Positions 34,460-41,859 of a DNA stretch of 64,000 nt are shown piece after piece. A program made the translations under genes and the position numbers. The notes below the pieces were generated by a model. The model saw only the letters and a list, made by a program, of their open reading frames with translations. It was not told the DNA's origin and ran no database searches. The stretch comes from Sulfitobacter delicatus (GTDB lineage Bacteria > Pseudomonadota > Alphaproteobacteria > Rhodobacterales > Rhodobacteraceae), in contig NZ_FNBP01000006.1 in the NCBI RefSeq assembly GCF_900102535.1, forward strand, positions 62,001 through 126,000, read 5' to 3'. Position 1 is the first letter of the stretch, and each line of letters opens with the position of its first letter.

Positions 34460-35458
34460 TCACGCGCGGGTCTTCTGCCAGCGGTCGTGAATCTCTTGCA
34501 TAAGCTCTTCGGCATGCGCGTCGAGCCATGTGTCGAACCCCTCAGCCGCGCGCGACGGGACGGTGACCGTCACCCCGCGTTTGCCGCTGCGAATATCTGC
34601 CAGCGCTTTACCGTCACGGCTGCGCAGAGTGCGCGGCTTGGCAGCGGCAGTAGGGGAGGGGGCTTTCTTGCTCGGAGTGGCGCTTGCACGGGCAAAAACC
34701 ATCTCAAACCGTTCGTCCGAGGTCAGCCCGCCCCACTCAGGACGGTTCATGTAGTTCGCCGCACGGCTTTTCGCGCCGGGTTCTTCAAACAGTTTGACCA
34801 AGGCCATCCAGCGGTCGCGCCCAATACCAGGTGCCGAGCCAACCTGCCGCAAGAAGGGCAGATCGAAGGCGTGACCGACCTTCAGCATACGGCTGACCAT
34901 CGGCAGGTCGATCGACAGCGCATCCGCGATTGTCTGCCGGTCATGGCCGCCCGCATCGAGCTGAGCCGCAAAGCTGGCCTTCTCAATGAAGGACAGATCT
35001 TGCCGCGCGGTGTTTTCCTGACCCTGCGCCATGACAAGCGCGTGGTCGTCCAACTGCCGAACCATTGCTTTGACGGGCAGGCCGAGCGTACGTAGGGCCT
35101 GTAGACGACGTCGACCATAGACGATCTCAAACCGGCCCGGCTTCTTCGGGTGAGGGCGGACCAAGACGGGAACCTGCTGCCCATAGGCGCGCATGCTCTC
35201 TTCAAGCTGCTTTTGGGCCTGTATATCAGTGCCTAAACGGTCCTCGACCCCTGCCATATCGATAACTGCGGCGTCCAACTCCTGGACTGCGTTCTCTTGC
35301 ATCCGGTTAAGCGACGACTGAAGCGCCCCAACCGCACCGCGCGGCATCAGATTTGGTTTGGCCTTTGCCTGAATAGGCTCTGTTACAGGCTGTTTCGCTC
35401 TGCTTTGCGGCTTTGGCTCAGTGCCAAGCCCAGTCGAAAGAATACCTTTACGTGCCAT
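34460..35458 (-). CDS. repB: RepB, ParB-family partition protein of the repABC cassette
   Basis: 332 residues from the ATG at 35458, which shares one base with the repA stop (TAATG); an in-frame ATG at 35470 is the alternative. The ParB/Srx nuclease-like domain is seen as VPVLVRPHPKKPGRFEIVYG with GRRRLQALRTLG. The HTH follows as RQTIADALSIDLPMVSRMLK. RepB binds centromere-like parS sites and works with the RepA ATPase to segregate the replicon. Confidence 0.94.
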   Translation of the reverse strand: MARKGILSTGLGTEPKPQSRAKQPVTEPIQAKAKPNLMPRGAVGALQSSLNRMQENAVQELDAAVIDMAGVEDRLGTDIQAQKQLEESMRAYGQQVPVLVRPHPKKPGRFEIVYGRRRLQALRTLGLPVKAMVRQLDDHALVMAQGQENTARQDLSFIEKASFAAQLDAGGHDRQTIADALSIDLPMVSRMLKVGHAFDLPFLRQVGSAPGIGRDRWMALVKLFEEPGAKSRAANYMNRPEWGGLTSDERFEMVFARASATPSKKAPSPTAAAKPRTLRSRDGKALADIRSGKRGVTVTVPSRAAEGFDTWLDAHAEELMQEIHDRWQKTRA

Positions 35459-36633
35459 TAGCGCCCCCATGCTTTCTGGATCATGGATTCGATCTCGTCG
35501 TTCACAAGATTGAGTGAATCCACCGCGCGATCGTAAGTGGAGCGGTGAAACTGTGAGCGGTCGACCTCATAGATCGTCTGGTGGGTCAGCCCCGCGTCGG
35601 AAATGGCCGTCGACTTCAACATCGGTGCAACCATGACCTCTTCGTCGAATAGCTGTCTCAGAAAGGAGAGCACCTGCTGCTGCGGGCCATCGTTCGGCTC
35701 ATAGCGGTTAATCAGGAACCGCAGGAAGTCGAATTCCATACTCGCCCCCGCATTAGACACTACATCTAAGAGATCGGCGCTCATCTGCAGAAACTGCGAC
35801 ATAGACGCGACGTCGAGCATATTAGGCACTACAGTGATCAACACGCTGGTCGATGCGCAGAGTGCGGACATGGTGAGATAGCCCAGCTGAGGGGGGCAGT
35901 CGAAGATCACCACGTCGTAATTCTCTTCCACATCCTGCAGCGAAGTGGCCAGCCGTGCGAAAAAGGGTGGCTGCGTATTGTTCAACAGCGCTTGGGGCGT
36001 CTCATGCTCGAACTCCTGCAGCATCAGCCCGCCGGGGGCGAGGTCGATGCCGGTGAAGAAAGTCTTCTGAATGACGTCGGCCATTGGCACTGGATCGTCA
36101 TAGCGGATCGCATCGTAGATCGTGCCTGAATTTAGGAAGTCATACTCTGGCCGATAGCCAAACAGCGTGGTTAGAGACGCCTGAGGGTCAATATCGACAC
36201 AAAGCACACGATAGCCCTTTAGGGCCAAACGCTGTGCTGCATGGATCGCGCTGGTCGTCTTGCCGCTGCCGCCTTTAAAGTTGAGAAAGGATAAAACCTG
36301 AAGTTTGTCCCCCTCACGACGGCCGCGTTGATAGGCCCCCCGGGTCTTGGCTGTCGCTTCCAGTGTACGTCTAATTTCCAGCAGGTCTTCCGCGCTATAA
36401 TGGCGCCGCCCGCCCGGGCTGGTGTGGACCTCGACGATCTTGCTATCAAAATGCAGTTTCCGCAAGAAGCTGGTCGAAATCCCAAGCAACTCAGCGGCTT
36501 CACCGGCTGAAAACCGGCGCAATTCCTTGCGCGCGTCCGGCGCAAAGACCTTCATCATGTGACTTTCCAACGCCTCGGAAAGCGTTTCCGCATTCCGGCG
36601 GATCCGTGTATTGATGTGTACGGTATCAGTCAC
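35458..36633 (-). CDS. repA: RepA, ParA-type partition ATPase of the repABC cassette
   Basis: 391 residues from a GTG at 36633 with GAGGG upstream. The N-terminal domain has a MerR-like DNA-binding segment (GEAAELLGISTSFLRKLHF). The deviant Walker A is NFKGGSGKTTSAIHAAQ, followed by CVDIDPQASLTTLFG and the Walker B region VVIFDCPPQLGYLTMSAL. RepA with RepB segregates plasmid copies and represses the operon. It is the first gene of the operon, so the promoter and operator should be in 36634-36780. Confidence 0.95.
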   Translation of the reverse strand: MTDTVHINTRIRRNAETLSEALESHMMKVFAPDARKELRRFSAGEAAELLGISTSFLRKLHFDSKIVEVHTSPGGRRHYSAEDLLEIRRTLEATAKTRGAYQRGRREGDKLQVLSFLNFKGGSGKTTSAIHAAQRLALKGYRVLCVDIDPQASLTTLFGYRPEYDFLNSGTIYDAIRYDDPVPMADVIQKTFFTGIDLAPGGLMLQEFEHETPQALLNNTQPPFFARLATSLQDVEENYDVVIFDCPPQLGYLTMSALCASTSVLITVVPNMLDVASMSQFLQMSADLLDVVSNAGASMEFDFLRFLINRYEPNDGPQQQVLSFLRQLFDEEVMVAPMLKSTAISDAGLTHQTIYEVDRSQFHRSTYDRAVDSLNLVNDEIESMIQKAWGR

Positions 36634-36649
36634 ATCTGCCCTCGCTCTC

Positions 36650-36689
36650 AGTAACGCTATTATTCGGTAGCGCTTTTGTTTCCGTTACT
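36650..36689. promoter_or_regulatory. Nested inverted repeats upstream of repA (operator or parS candidate)
   Basis: AGTAACG at 36650-36656 is the exact complement of CGTTACT at 36683-36689, and CGCTA/TAGCG (36655-36659, 36668-36672) lies within. The block begins 17 bases upstream of the repA GTG. Rhodobacterales repABC plasmids carry palindromic partition or regulatory sites near the cassette; this is the best candidate I see. Confidence 0.45.
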
Positions 36690-36994
36690 TAATGCCATTC
36701 AAGCTCTGCGTGCAACAGATTCTTGCGTGGGTGGCGCGAGGAGGGCAGGAGATCTTCATTTGATAGTCGCCGGTATCAGACCTGAAAGTTCGGTAATATA
36801 TTGAAATAACTATTTAATAATCGGTCTCGGCGGAATCTTTTCCCTTGCCCGACTTTGATTTGACTTACGCAGCGGCAGAGCTGCAAACGACCGGTGCCCA
36901 GAATCACTGGCCTAAATTTCACCGCCCTGAGGCCAAATTGACCGAAGGCAACTTTGTCGCCCCTGTGACATGGGCCATCCTGTCTCAAAGACTA

Positions 36995-37060
36995 CTTTCC
37001 CGGCTTTCGGGTCTGGTCTCCAGCGAAAAGCCCTGACAGGGTGCCCGGCAATGGAGGCAG
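36995..37060 (+). promoter_or_regulatory. Structured tup leader, possible Moco/tungsten-cofactor riboswitch
   Basis: The leader has several short helices: CCCG (36999-37002) with CGGG (37008-37011), CTGG (37013-37016) with CCAG (37020-37023), CCCT (37031-37034) with AGGG (37038-37041), and alternative long-range pairs CTCC (37018-37021) with GGAG (37053-37056) and CGGG (37008-37011) with CCCG (37044-37047). The GCGAAAAGCC, GACAGG and GCAATGGAGG stretches recall the Moco RNA motif as I remember it. Placement before a tungstate importer fits a tungsten-cofactor sensor. No covariance-model search was possible. Confidence 0.4.
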
Positions 37061-37088
37061 TTCAGCCGCAGGGGGAGGCCACCGCCGG

Positions 37089-37793
37089 ATGGTCGATATT
37101 TGGAGCGGGATTACGCAGGCGTTTTGGCTTGTGTTAACGCTCGATGCAGAGTTGTTCGAAATCGCGGGGCGGTCGCTTTATGTGACGCTCACGGCTTTGG
37201 CGATCGCCTGTCTTATCTCGCTTCCCCTCGCCGCGTTGATCGCCGTCAAACGTTTTCGCGCACGACGCTTGGTGATTGCTGTGCTCAATGCATTGATGGG
37301 CCTGCCGCCGGTGGTTGTCGGGCTGATCGTCTATGTCATCCTGTCACGGTCCGGCCCGCTTGGCGTGTTGGGGGTGCTTTTCACGCCCGCGGCGATGATT
37401 ATAGCGCAGGTCATTATCATTGTGCCCCTCATCACCTCCATCGCGCATCAGTCTATTCGGGATCTCTGGCAGGAGTATCATGATCTGCTGATCTCGTTGA
37501 ATGTGACGCAGAGCCAGAAAATACGGACCCTATTGTGGGACAGTCGTCGTGCGCTGCTGACCGCTGCCCTCGCCGGGTTCGGGCGGGGGATCGGCGAGGT
37601 CGGGGCGATTATGATCGTCGGCGGCAATATCGATCATGCGACGCGGGTGCTTACGACGGCGATTGCATTAGAGACCGGTAAGGGGGAGTTTGCTTTGGCA
37701 CTGGCCCTCGGTTTCGTCCTGATCGGGCTGGCGGTCGCGGTGAACCTTGCGATCCACTGGCTTGGCCAGACAGAACGGGAGGGCCGTTGGTGA
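37089..37793 (+). CDS. tupB: Tungstate ABC transporter permease (TupB)
   Basis: 234 residues from the ATG at 37089, with GGGGGAGG upstream. It has five or six helices. The conserved segment MGLPPVVVGLIVYVILSRSGPLG and the coupling region WDSRRALLTAALAGFGRGIGEVGAIMIVGGN match TupB/WtpB-type oxyanion permeases. Its TGA overlaps the ATG of the ATPase gene. It forms the membrane channel of a high-affinity tungstate importer. TupA identity of the third gene supports tungstate over molybdate. Confidence 0.9.
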   Translation: MVDIWSGITQAFWLVLTLDAELFEIAGRSLYVTLTALAIACLISLPLAALIAVKRFRARRLVIAVLNALMGLPPVVVGLIVYVILSRSGPLGVLGVLFTPAAMIIAQVIIIVPLITSIAHQSIRDLWQEYHDLLISLNVTQSQKIRTLLWDSRRALLTAALAGFGRGIGEVGAIMIVGGNIDHATRVLTTAIALETGKGEFALALALGFVLIGLAVAVNLAIHWLGQTEREGRW

Positions 37794-38503
37794 TGGAACT
37801 CTTCCCGATGAAAGCCTGTGCGATTGAAAGCCGGAGACGCGGGCAGCAACTGGTCGGACCGATTGACCTGACGCTCGAAGGGCAGGGGGCCACGGTGGTG
37901 ATTGGCCCGAATGGGGCAGGCAAGACGACGTTTCTGCAACTCCTTCACGGCACCGCGCGGCTCTCGGCAGGGCGGATCGACTGGGCCTGTTCGACGGAGG
38001 AAGCGCGGCATCATCAGGCTTTTGTCTTTCAGCGCCCCGTGATGCTGAGACGTACGGTGCTGGAGAACCTGAGCTACCCTTTGCGTCTGCGGGGCGTGTC
38101 GAAAGCCAAAGCCGAAGAGCGTGCCCGAGACTGGGCTTCGCGGGTTGGCTTGGCACAGTTGGTGACGCGGGCGGCGACCGTTTTGTCTGGCGGAGAGCAA
38201 CAGAAGCTCGCTCTGGCGCGCGCACTGATATGTGACCCTAAACTGCTGTTTCTGGATGAACCCTGCGCCGCCTTAGATGGGCGGGCCATGCGCGAGATTG
38301 AGACGATTTTGCAAGAAGCAAAGGCTGCGGGCACCAGACTGATTTTATCGACCCACGATCTCGGCCAGGCACGGCGTTTGGCAGATGACGTGCTGTTTCT
38401 GCTCGGGGGGCGTTTGCATGAGGCTGCGCCGGCGGAAGCTTTTTTCAACGGCCCGGAGACACCACAAGCGCGGGCATTTTTAAGAGGGGATATCGTAGAA
38501 TGA
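37793..38503 (+). CDS. tupC: Tungstate ABC transporter ATPase (TupC)
   Basis: 236 residues. Walker A is IGPNGAGKTTFLQLL, the Q-loop is FQRPVMLRRTV, the signature is LSGGEQQKLALARAL, and Walker B is LLFLDEPCAALDG, followed by the switch His in LSTHDLGQ. It is short and lacks the C-terminal TOBE/MOP extension found in ModC. It overlaps tupB by one base at TGATG and tupA by four bases. Confidence 0.9.
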   Translation: MELFPMKACAIESRRRGQQLVGPIDLTLEGQGATVVIGPNGAGKTTFLQLLHGTARLSAGRIDWACSTEEARHHQAFVFQRPVMLRRTVLENLSYPLRLRGVSKAKAEERARDWASRVGLAQLVTRAATVLSGGEQQKLALARALICDPKLLFLDEPCAALDGRAMREIETILQEAKAAGTRLILSTHDLGQARRLADDVLFLLGGRLHEAAPAEAFFNGPETPQARAFLRGDIVE

Positions 38504-39312
38504 AACATCTTTTCTCGGGCGCGATTGCGGCCTTCGTCATGGCGAATGCTGCGCAGGCTGCGGATGTGATGCGCATGGCGGTCACAACGTCTTTCAACAA
38601 CTCCGGTCTGGCCGATGTGCTGCTGCCCGAAATCGCGAAGGATTTAAACCTTGATGTGCAACTGCTGGTCGTGGGCACCGGGCAGGCGATCAAGCTGGGC
38701 GAAGCGGGGGATGTCGATGCGATCCTCGTGCATTCCCGCAGTGCCGAGGAAGCATTTGTCGAAGGCGGCTACGGCAGCCATCGGACCGAGATCATGTATA
38801 ACGATTTTGTCTTCATCGGGCCGAAGGATGACCCCGCGGGCATTCAAGACGCAGAAGCGGCGACGGCGGCTTTGGCGGCGATATCTAATGCGCAAGCGAG
38901 TTTCGTGAGCCGCGGGGACGACAGCGGCACGCATAAGAAAGAACTGTCGCTATGGGCCGAGGCGGGTCTTGATGTTGCGGGTTTCGGGGGCTGGTATAAT
39001 GCCGTTGGCGCCGGCATGGGCGCTGCATTGAACACCGCATCGGGAATGCCAGCCTATATCATGTCGGACCGCGCGAGTTGGTTGAACTTTGGCAACAAGG
39101 GCGAGTTGGCGCTGCTCTATGCAGGTGACCCGGTATTGTTTAACCAATACGCCTATCTGCCGGTGAACTCCGAAATGCACGATCATGTAAAGAATGATCT
39201 GGCGTTGAAGCTGGAAGGGTGGCTGACATCTGACCGGGCGAAGGCGTTGATCAATAACTACAAGATCAATGGGGAAACGCTCTTTGTGTTCAACGCGAAA
39301 GAGGCGGAATAA
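38500..39312 (+). CDS. tupA: Tungstate-binding periplasmic protein (TupA)
   Basis: 270 residues with a signal peptide ending near AAQAADV at residue 21. The oxyanion-binding TTS motif is VTTSFNNSGL near residue 30, and the later SRGDDSGTHKKE loop supplies further ligands, as in TupA/PstS-like proteins. TupA proteins bind tungstate with much higher affinity than molybdate. The gene sits 5 kb from a formate dehydrogenase locus, so the metal probably goes to that enzyme. The order tupB-tupC-tupA, with the binding protein last, is less common than tupABC. Confidence 0.9.
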   Translation: MKHLFSGAIAAFVMANAAQAADVMRMAVTTSFNNSGLADVLLPEIAKDLNLDVQLLVVGTGQAIKLGEAGDVDAILVHSRSAEEAFVEGGYGSHRTEIMYNDFVFIGPKDDPAGIQDAEAATAALAAISNAQASFVSRGDDSGTHKKELSLWAEAGLDVAGFGGWYNAVGAGMGAALNTASGMPAYIMSDRASWLNFGNKGELALLYAGDPVLFNQYAYLPVNSEMHDHVKNDLALKLEGWLTSDRAKALINNYKINGETLFVFNAKEAE

Positions 39313-39357
39313 CCGCAGTTAGAGACTTATCCTGCCCACTTGCGGGGGCGGGATAGC

Positions 39358-39843
39358 TTACTCTGGCAGGTCGCCGTGGATGGCGAATTGCTCCAGCCCG
39401 GCATCTTGCGGTTGGATCATACGGAAGCTTTCGCGGACGCCAGCGTCAGTCAACTCGCGGGCGACGGTGAGCAAGCAGTTCGGCGCATGATCGGCGCAAA
39501 GGTCAATCATCTGCGCCAGTTCTTCCTGAGCGACCGGGCGAGCGGCATCCACGGATGGCGCGCCGTAGTAGGTGACGAAATGCTGCGCCAAAAGGGCTGC
39601 TAGGGTTTCGACCTCGGCCTCCTCGATCTGTGTCACTGCGACAAAGGTCACCCGGCCAAAGGTTTCCAACCCCAGCCAGCCGTTCGCGAAAGCCTGCCGC
39701 GCCTTGCCGGTGAGGTCGCCTTCGGTCCAGTCCGAGAACTCGAACCCGCCCGAAATGCACCATTCGCCGGTGCGCGCGGGGGAGGCAAAGACGTTGCGGT
39801 CGCTTTCGTCAAAGTGGATCGCGCGGGCGAGTTTGAGGGTCAT
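39358..39843 (-). CDS. DUF6505 family protein
   Basis: 161 residues from the ATG at 39843, overlapping the stop of the ligase-like gene. It has no signal peptide or membrane helix. The protein begins LKLARAIHFDESDRNVFASP and contains GEWCISGGFEFSDW. I recognise it as a small conserved protein of Rhodobacterales formate dehydrogenase accessory clusters, but I cannot assign a function. It is the last gene of the minus-strand accessory operon and is convergent with tupA. Confidence 0.7.
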   Translation of the reverse strand: MTLKLARAIHFDESDRNVFASPARTGEWCISGGFEFSDWTEGDLTGKARQAFANGWLGLETFGRVTFVAVTQIEEAEVETLAALLAQHFVTYYGAPSVDAARPVAQEELAQMIDLCADHAPNCLLTVARELTDAGVRESFRMIQPQDAGLEQFAIHGDLPE

Positions 39844-40553
39844 AGGGCGGGCTCCAATATCGTGGTGAGCGGGATCAGCCGGGTGGTGTCGTCCGTCCGC
39901 AGTAACATGCCGAAGTCTTCGTCGACACCGATGAATGTGCCGCTTTGGCCCTGCACCGTCACGTCGGCGTCGATCCCATAGACCAAGCCGCGCCATTCAC
40001 TGTGCAGGCTGGCAGGGCCAAGGTCTTCCCAACGGTTGATCCAATGCAGCGTGTGGCGGGCCCATGCTTCGACAAGGGCAGGGGGCTGCACCTCGGCGCA
40101 GCCTTCGGCATAGAGCGCGGTTTGATCGGGGTTGAGGCCGGTTTGCGCCATATTAGGGTCTTCGGCAGGGTAAAGCGGCAGGGTGAAACCGACGACCAGC
40201 CAATCGGGGACGGCGGCGGGATCGGCGGCGGGCGCAATCATCCGCAGCGCCCCGCAGGAGGCCCCGTTGATCCGGATGCCGCCGTCCCATTTCAGTTGCA
40301 CCGCGACCTCGGGCGGGGACAGCGCGCCGAGGGCGTTTTGGAAGCCGACGCCGCACAGCGGCAACATCGCCGCGGCTTTAGCCAGCGGCACCTCGGGGGC
40401 GAAGACCAACGCCGCCTGCATCTCGGCCCCGTCCAACCGGTAGACGATCAGCCCCGCATCACAGCCCTCAGCCGCGCGGGCGCAGGCGGCGGTGAGGGCA
40501 TCGCCCGTCACCGCTTCGCCCGACATCAGTGGCGGGAAGGACAGGTCGCTCAT
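39840..40553 (-). CDS. Biotin/lipoate protein ligase-like protein (DUF4444 type), degenerate active site
   Basis: 237 residues. The central part resembles the biotin/lipoate ligase fold, and VQLKWDGGIRINGASCGALR aligns with the KWPND...GRKLAGIL region of BirA-type ligases. The Asp of KWPND is not conserved as such (KWDGG) and the substrate-binding Lys of GRKLAG is missing (NGASCG). The C-terminal part (ADVTVQGQSGTFIGVDEDFGMLL) is a BirA-C-like SH3 barrel. Overlaps of four bases tie it to mrp and the DUF6505 gene. I infer a non-ligase role, perhaps binding a cofactor or carrier during formate dehydrogenase assembly. Confidence 0.75.
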   Translation of the reverse strand: MSDLSFPPLMSGEAVTGDALTAACARAAEGCDAGLIVYRLDGAEMQAALVFAPEVPLAKAAAMLPLCGVGFQNALGALSPPEVAVQLKWDGGIRINGASCGALRMIAPAADPAAVPDWLVVGFTLPLYPAEDPNMAQTGLNPDQTALYAEGCAEVQPPALVEAWARHTLHWINRWEDLGPASLHSEWRGLVYGIDADVTVQGQSGTFIGVDEDFGMLLRTDDTTRLIPLTTILEPAL

Positions 40554-41620
40554 GCCGCGCCGGCGTCGATCAGTTGCTTGGCTATCGCGTGGAAGGCCGC
40601 GGCCTGTTTGCTGTCGGGCTGGCTCACGGTGATCGGCGCGCCGCCGTCCGAGGCGAGCCGGATTTGCAGATCAAGTGGCACTTCGGCGAGCAGCGGTACG
40701 CCCCATTTCTCGGCCTCCGAGGCGACACCGCCATGGCCAAAGACATGTTCTTCGTGGCCGCAGTTGGTGCAGATATGCGTCGACATGTTCTCGATCATGC
40801 CAAGGATCGGCACCTTGAGCTGGTTGAACATGTCGATCCCCTTGCGGGCGTCGATCAGAGCCACATCCTGCGGTGTAGAGACGATCACCGCCCCATCCAC
40901 ATGCGCCTTTTGCGCCAGCGTCATCTGCACGTCACCGGTGCCCGGCGGCAGGTCAACGATCAGCACGTCCAGCGCGCCCCATTGCACCTGCGTCATCATC
41001 TGTTGCAAGGCACCCATCAGCATCGGCCCACGCCAGACCACGGCTTGGTCTTCGTTGGTCATGAGGCCGATCGACATCATGGTGACGCCGTGGTTGCGCA
41101 TCGGCAGGATGGTTTTGCCGTCGGGCGAGGCCGGGCGGCCCGAGACGCCGAGCATCCGCGGTTGGCTGGGGCCGTAGACATCGGCGTCCAGCAAGCCAAC
41201 CCTGCGGCCTTGGGCGGCCAGTGCGCAGGCGAGGTTGGCGGACACGGTTGATTTGCCGACGCCGCCTTTGCCCGAGGCGACGGCGATGATGCGGTCCACG
41301 CCGGGGATTTTTTGCGGGCCGGTGGGCTCGGCCTTGCGCTGCGGCTTGAGGTCCGGCGGCGGGGCTTTTTCGCTGTGGCCGGTGAGGACGATGGAGACTT
41401 TCGATACCCCGTCGACCTGCGCCAGCGCCGCTTCGGCCAGCGCCTTGGCTTCCTCATAGGCTTTGGCTTGGGCGGGGGGGATTTCCATCACGAAACGCAC
41501 CGCGCCCGCGTCGTCCACATTCAGCGCGCGCATCACGCCGCTGGCCACAATATCGGTGCCCGTGGCCGGATCGGTCACGGTTTTTAGCGCGGTCAAGACC
41601 GCTTCTCTGCTGGCAGTCAC
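40550..41620 (-). CDS. mrp: Mrp/NBP35 (ApbC) family Fe-S cluster carrier ATPase
   Basis: 356 residues from a GTG at 41620. Residues 1-80 are a MIP18/DUF59 domain. The deviant Walker A is VASGKGGVGKSTVSANLA, and the Switch/Walker B is LIVDLPPGTGDVQ. The C-terminal CTNCGHEEHVFG provides the CxxC that binds a bridging [4Fe-4S] cluster in the dimer. It probably delivers clusters to the formate dehydrogenase subunits and the polyferredoxin in the same locus. This may be a dedicated paralogue in addition to a chromosomal housekeeping copy. Confidence 0.92.
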   Translation of the reverse strand: MTASREAVLTALKTVTDPATGTDIVASGVMRALNVDDAGAVRFVMEIPPAQAKAYEEAKALAEAALAQVDGVSKVSIVLTGHSEKAPPPDLKPQRKAEPTGPQKIPGVDRIIAVASGKGGVGKSTVSANLACALAAQGRRVGLLDADVYGPSQPRMLGVSGRPASPDGKTILPMRNHGVTMMSIGLMTNEDQAVVWRGPMLMGALQQMMTQVQWGALDVLIVDLPPGTGDVQMTLAQKAHVDGAVIVSTPQDVALIDARKGIDMFNQLKVPILGMIENMSTHICTNCGHEEHVFGHGGVASEAEKWGVPLLAEVPLDLQIRLASDGGAPITVSQPDSKQAAAFHAIAKQLIDAGAA

Positions 41621-41625
41621 GTTGC

Positions 41626-41829
41626 TTATGCCTCGCCCTTGTCCGCGCCGGCGATGGTGCCGTCGATTTCGTGCTCAAGACCCAGTTCGGGGATCGTGAT
41701 GACAGCTTTGACGGCAAACGTCTTGCCGCTTGTGTCTTGGTCACGCATGGCTTTCTCGATGGCCTGTTGCGAGGTCACGCCGACCTGCTTGAGAAACTTG
41801 CGCATCGACATGTTGAAGTCTTCGCTCAT
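41626..41829 (-). CDS. Small DUF6494 family protein
   Basis: 67 residues with AGGAG upstream. It is acidic and contains FLKQVGVTSQQAIEKAM and TIPELGLEHEIDG. Tiny proteins of this type occur in Rhodobacterales beside the polyferredoxin and Mrp of formate dehydrogenase loci. No function is known. The gene is separated by six bases from mrp. Confidence 0.75.
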   Translation of the reverse strand: MSEDFNMSMRKFLKQVGVTSQQAIEKAMRDQDTSGKTFAVKAVITIPELGLEHEIDGTIAGADKGEA

Positions 41830-41859
41830 GGGGGGCTCCTTTCGTCTGGTTGCGGCGGC

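Larger units (their letters stand above)
36634..37088. other. 455-base divergent intergenic region between repA and tupB
   Basis: The repA-proximal third is unusually AT-rich for this window (36755-36840). It contains two nested inverted repeats: AGTAACG (36650-36656) with CGTTACT (36683-36689), and CGCTA (36655-36659) with TAGCG (36668-36672). These are candidate RepA operators or parS-like sites. The tup-proximal part (36990-37060) is GC-rich and highly structured and is listed separately. Small open frames in the gap have no family features and I do not call them genes. Confidence 0.6.

Noticed and set aside
36845..37036. 63-codon plus-strand open frame upstream of tupB
   Set aside because: No ribosome-binding site, no family features, and it overlaps the structured leader.
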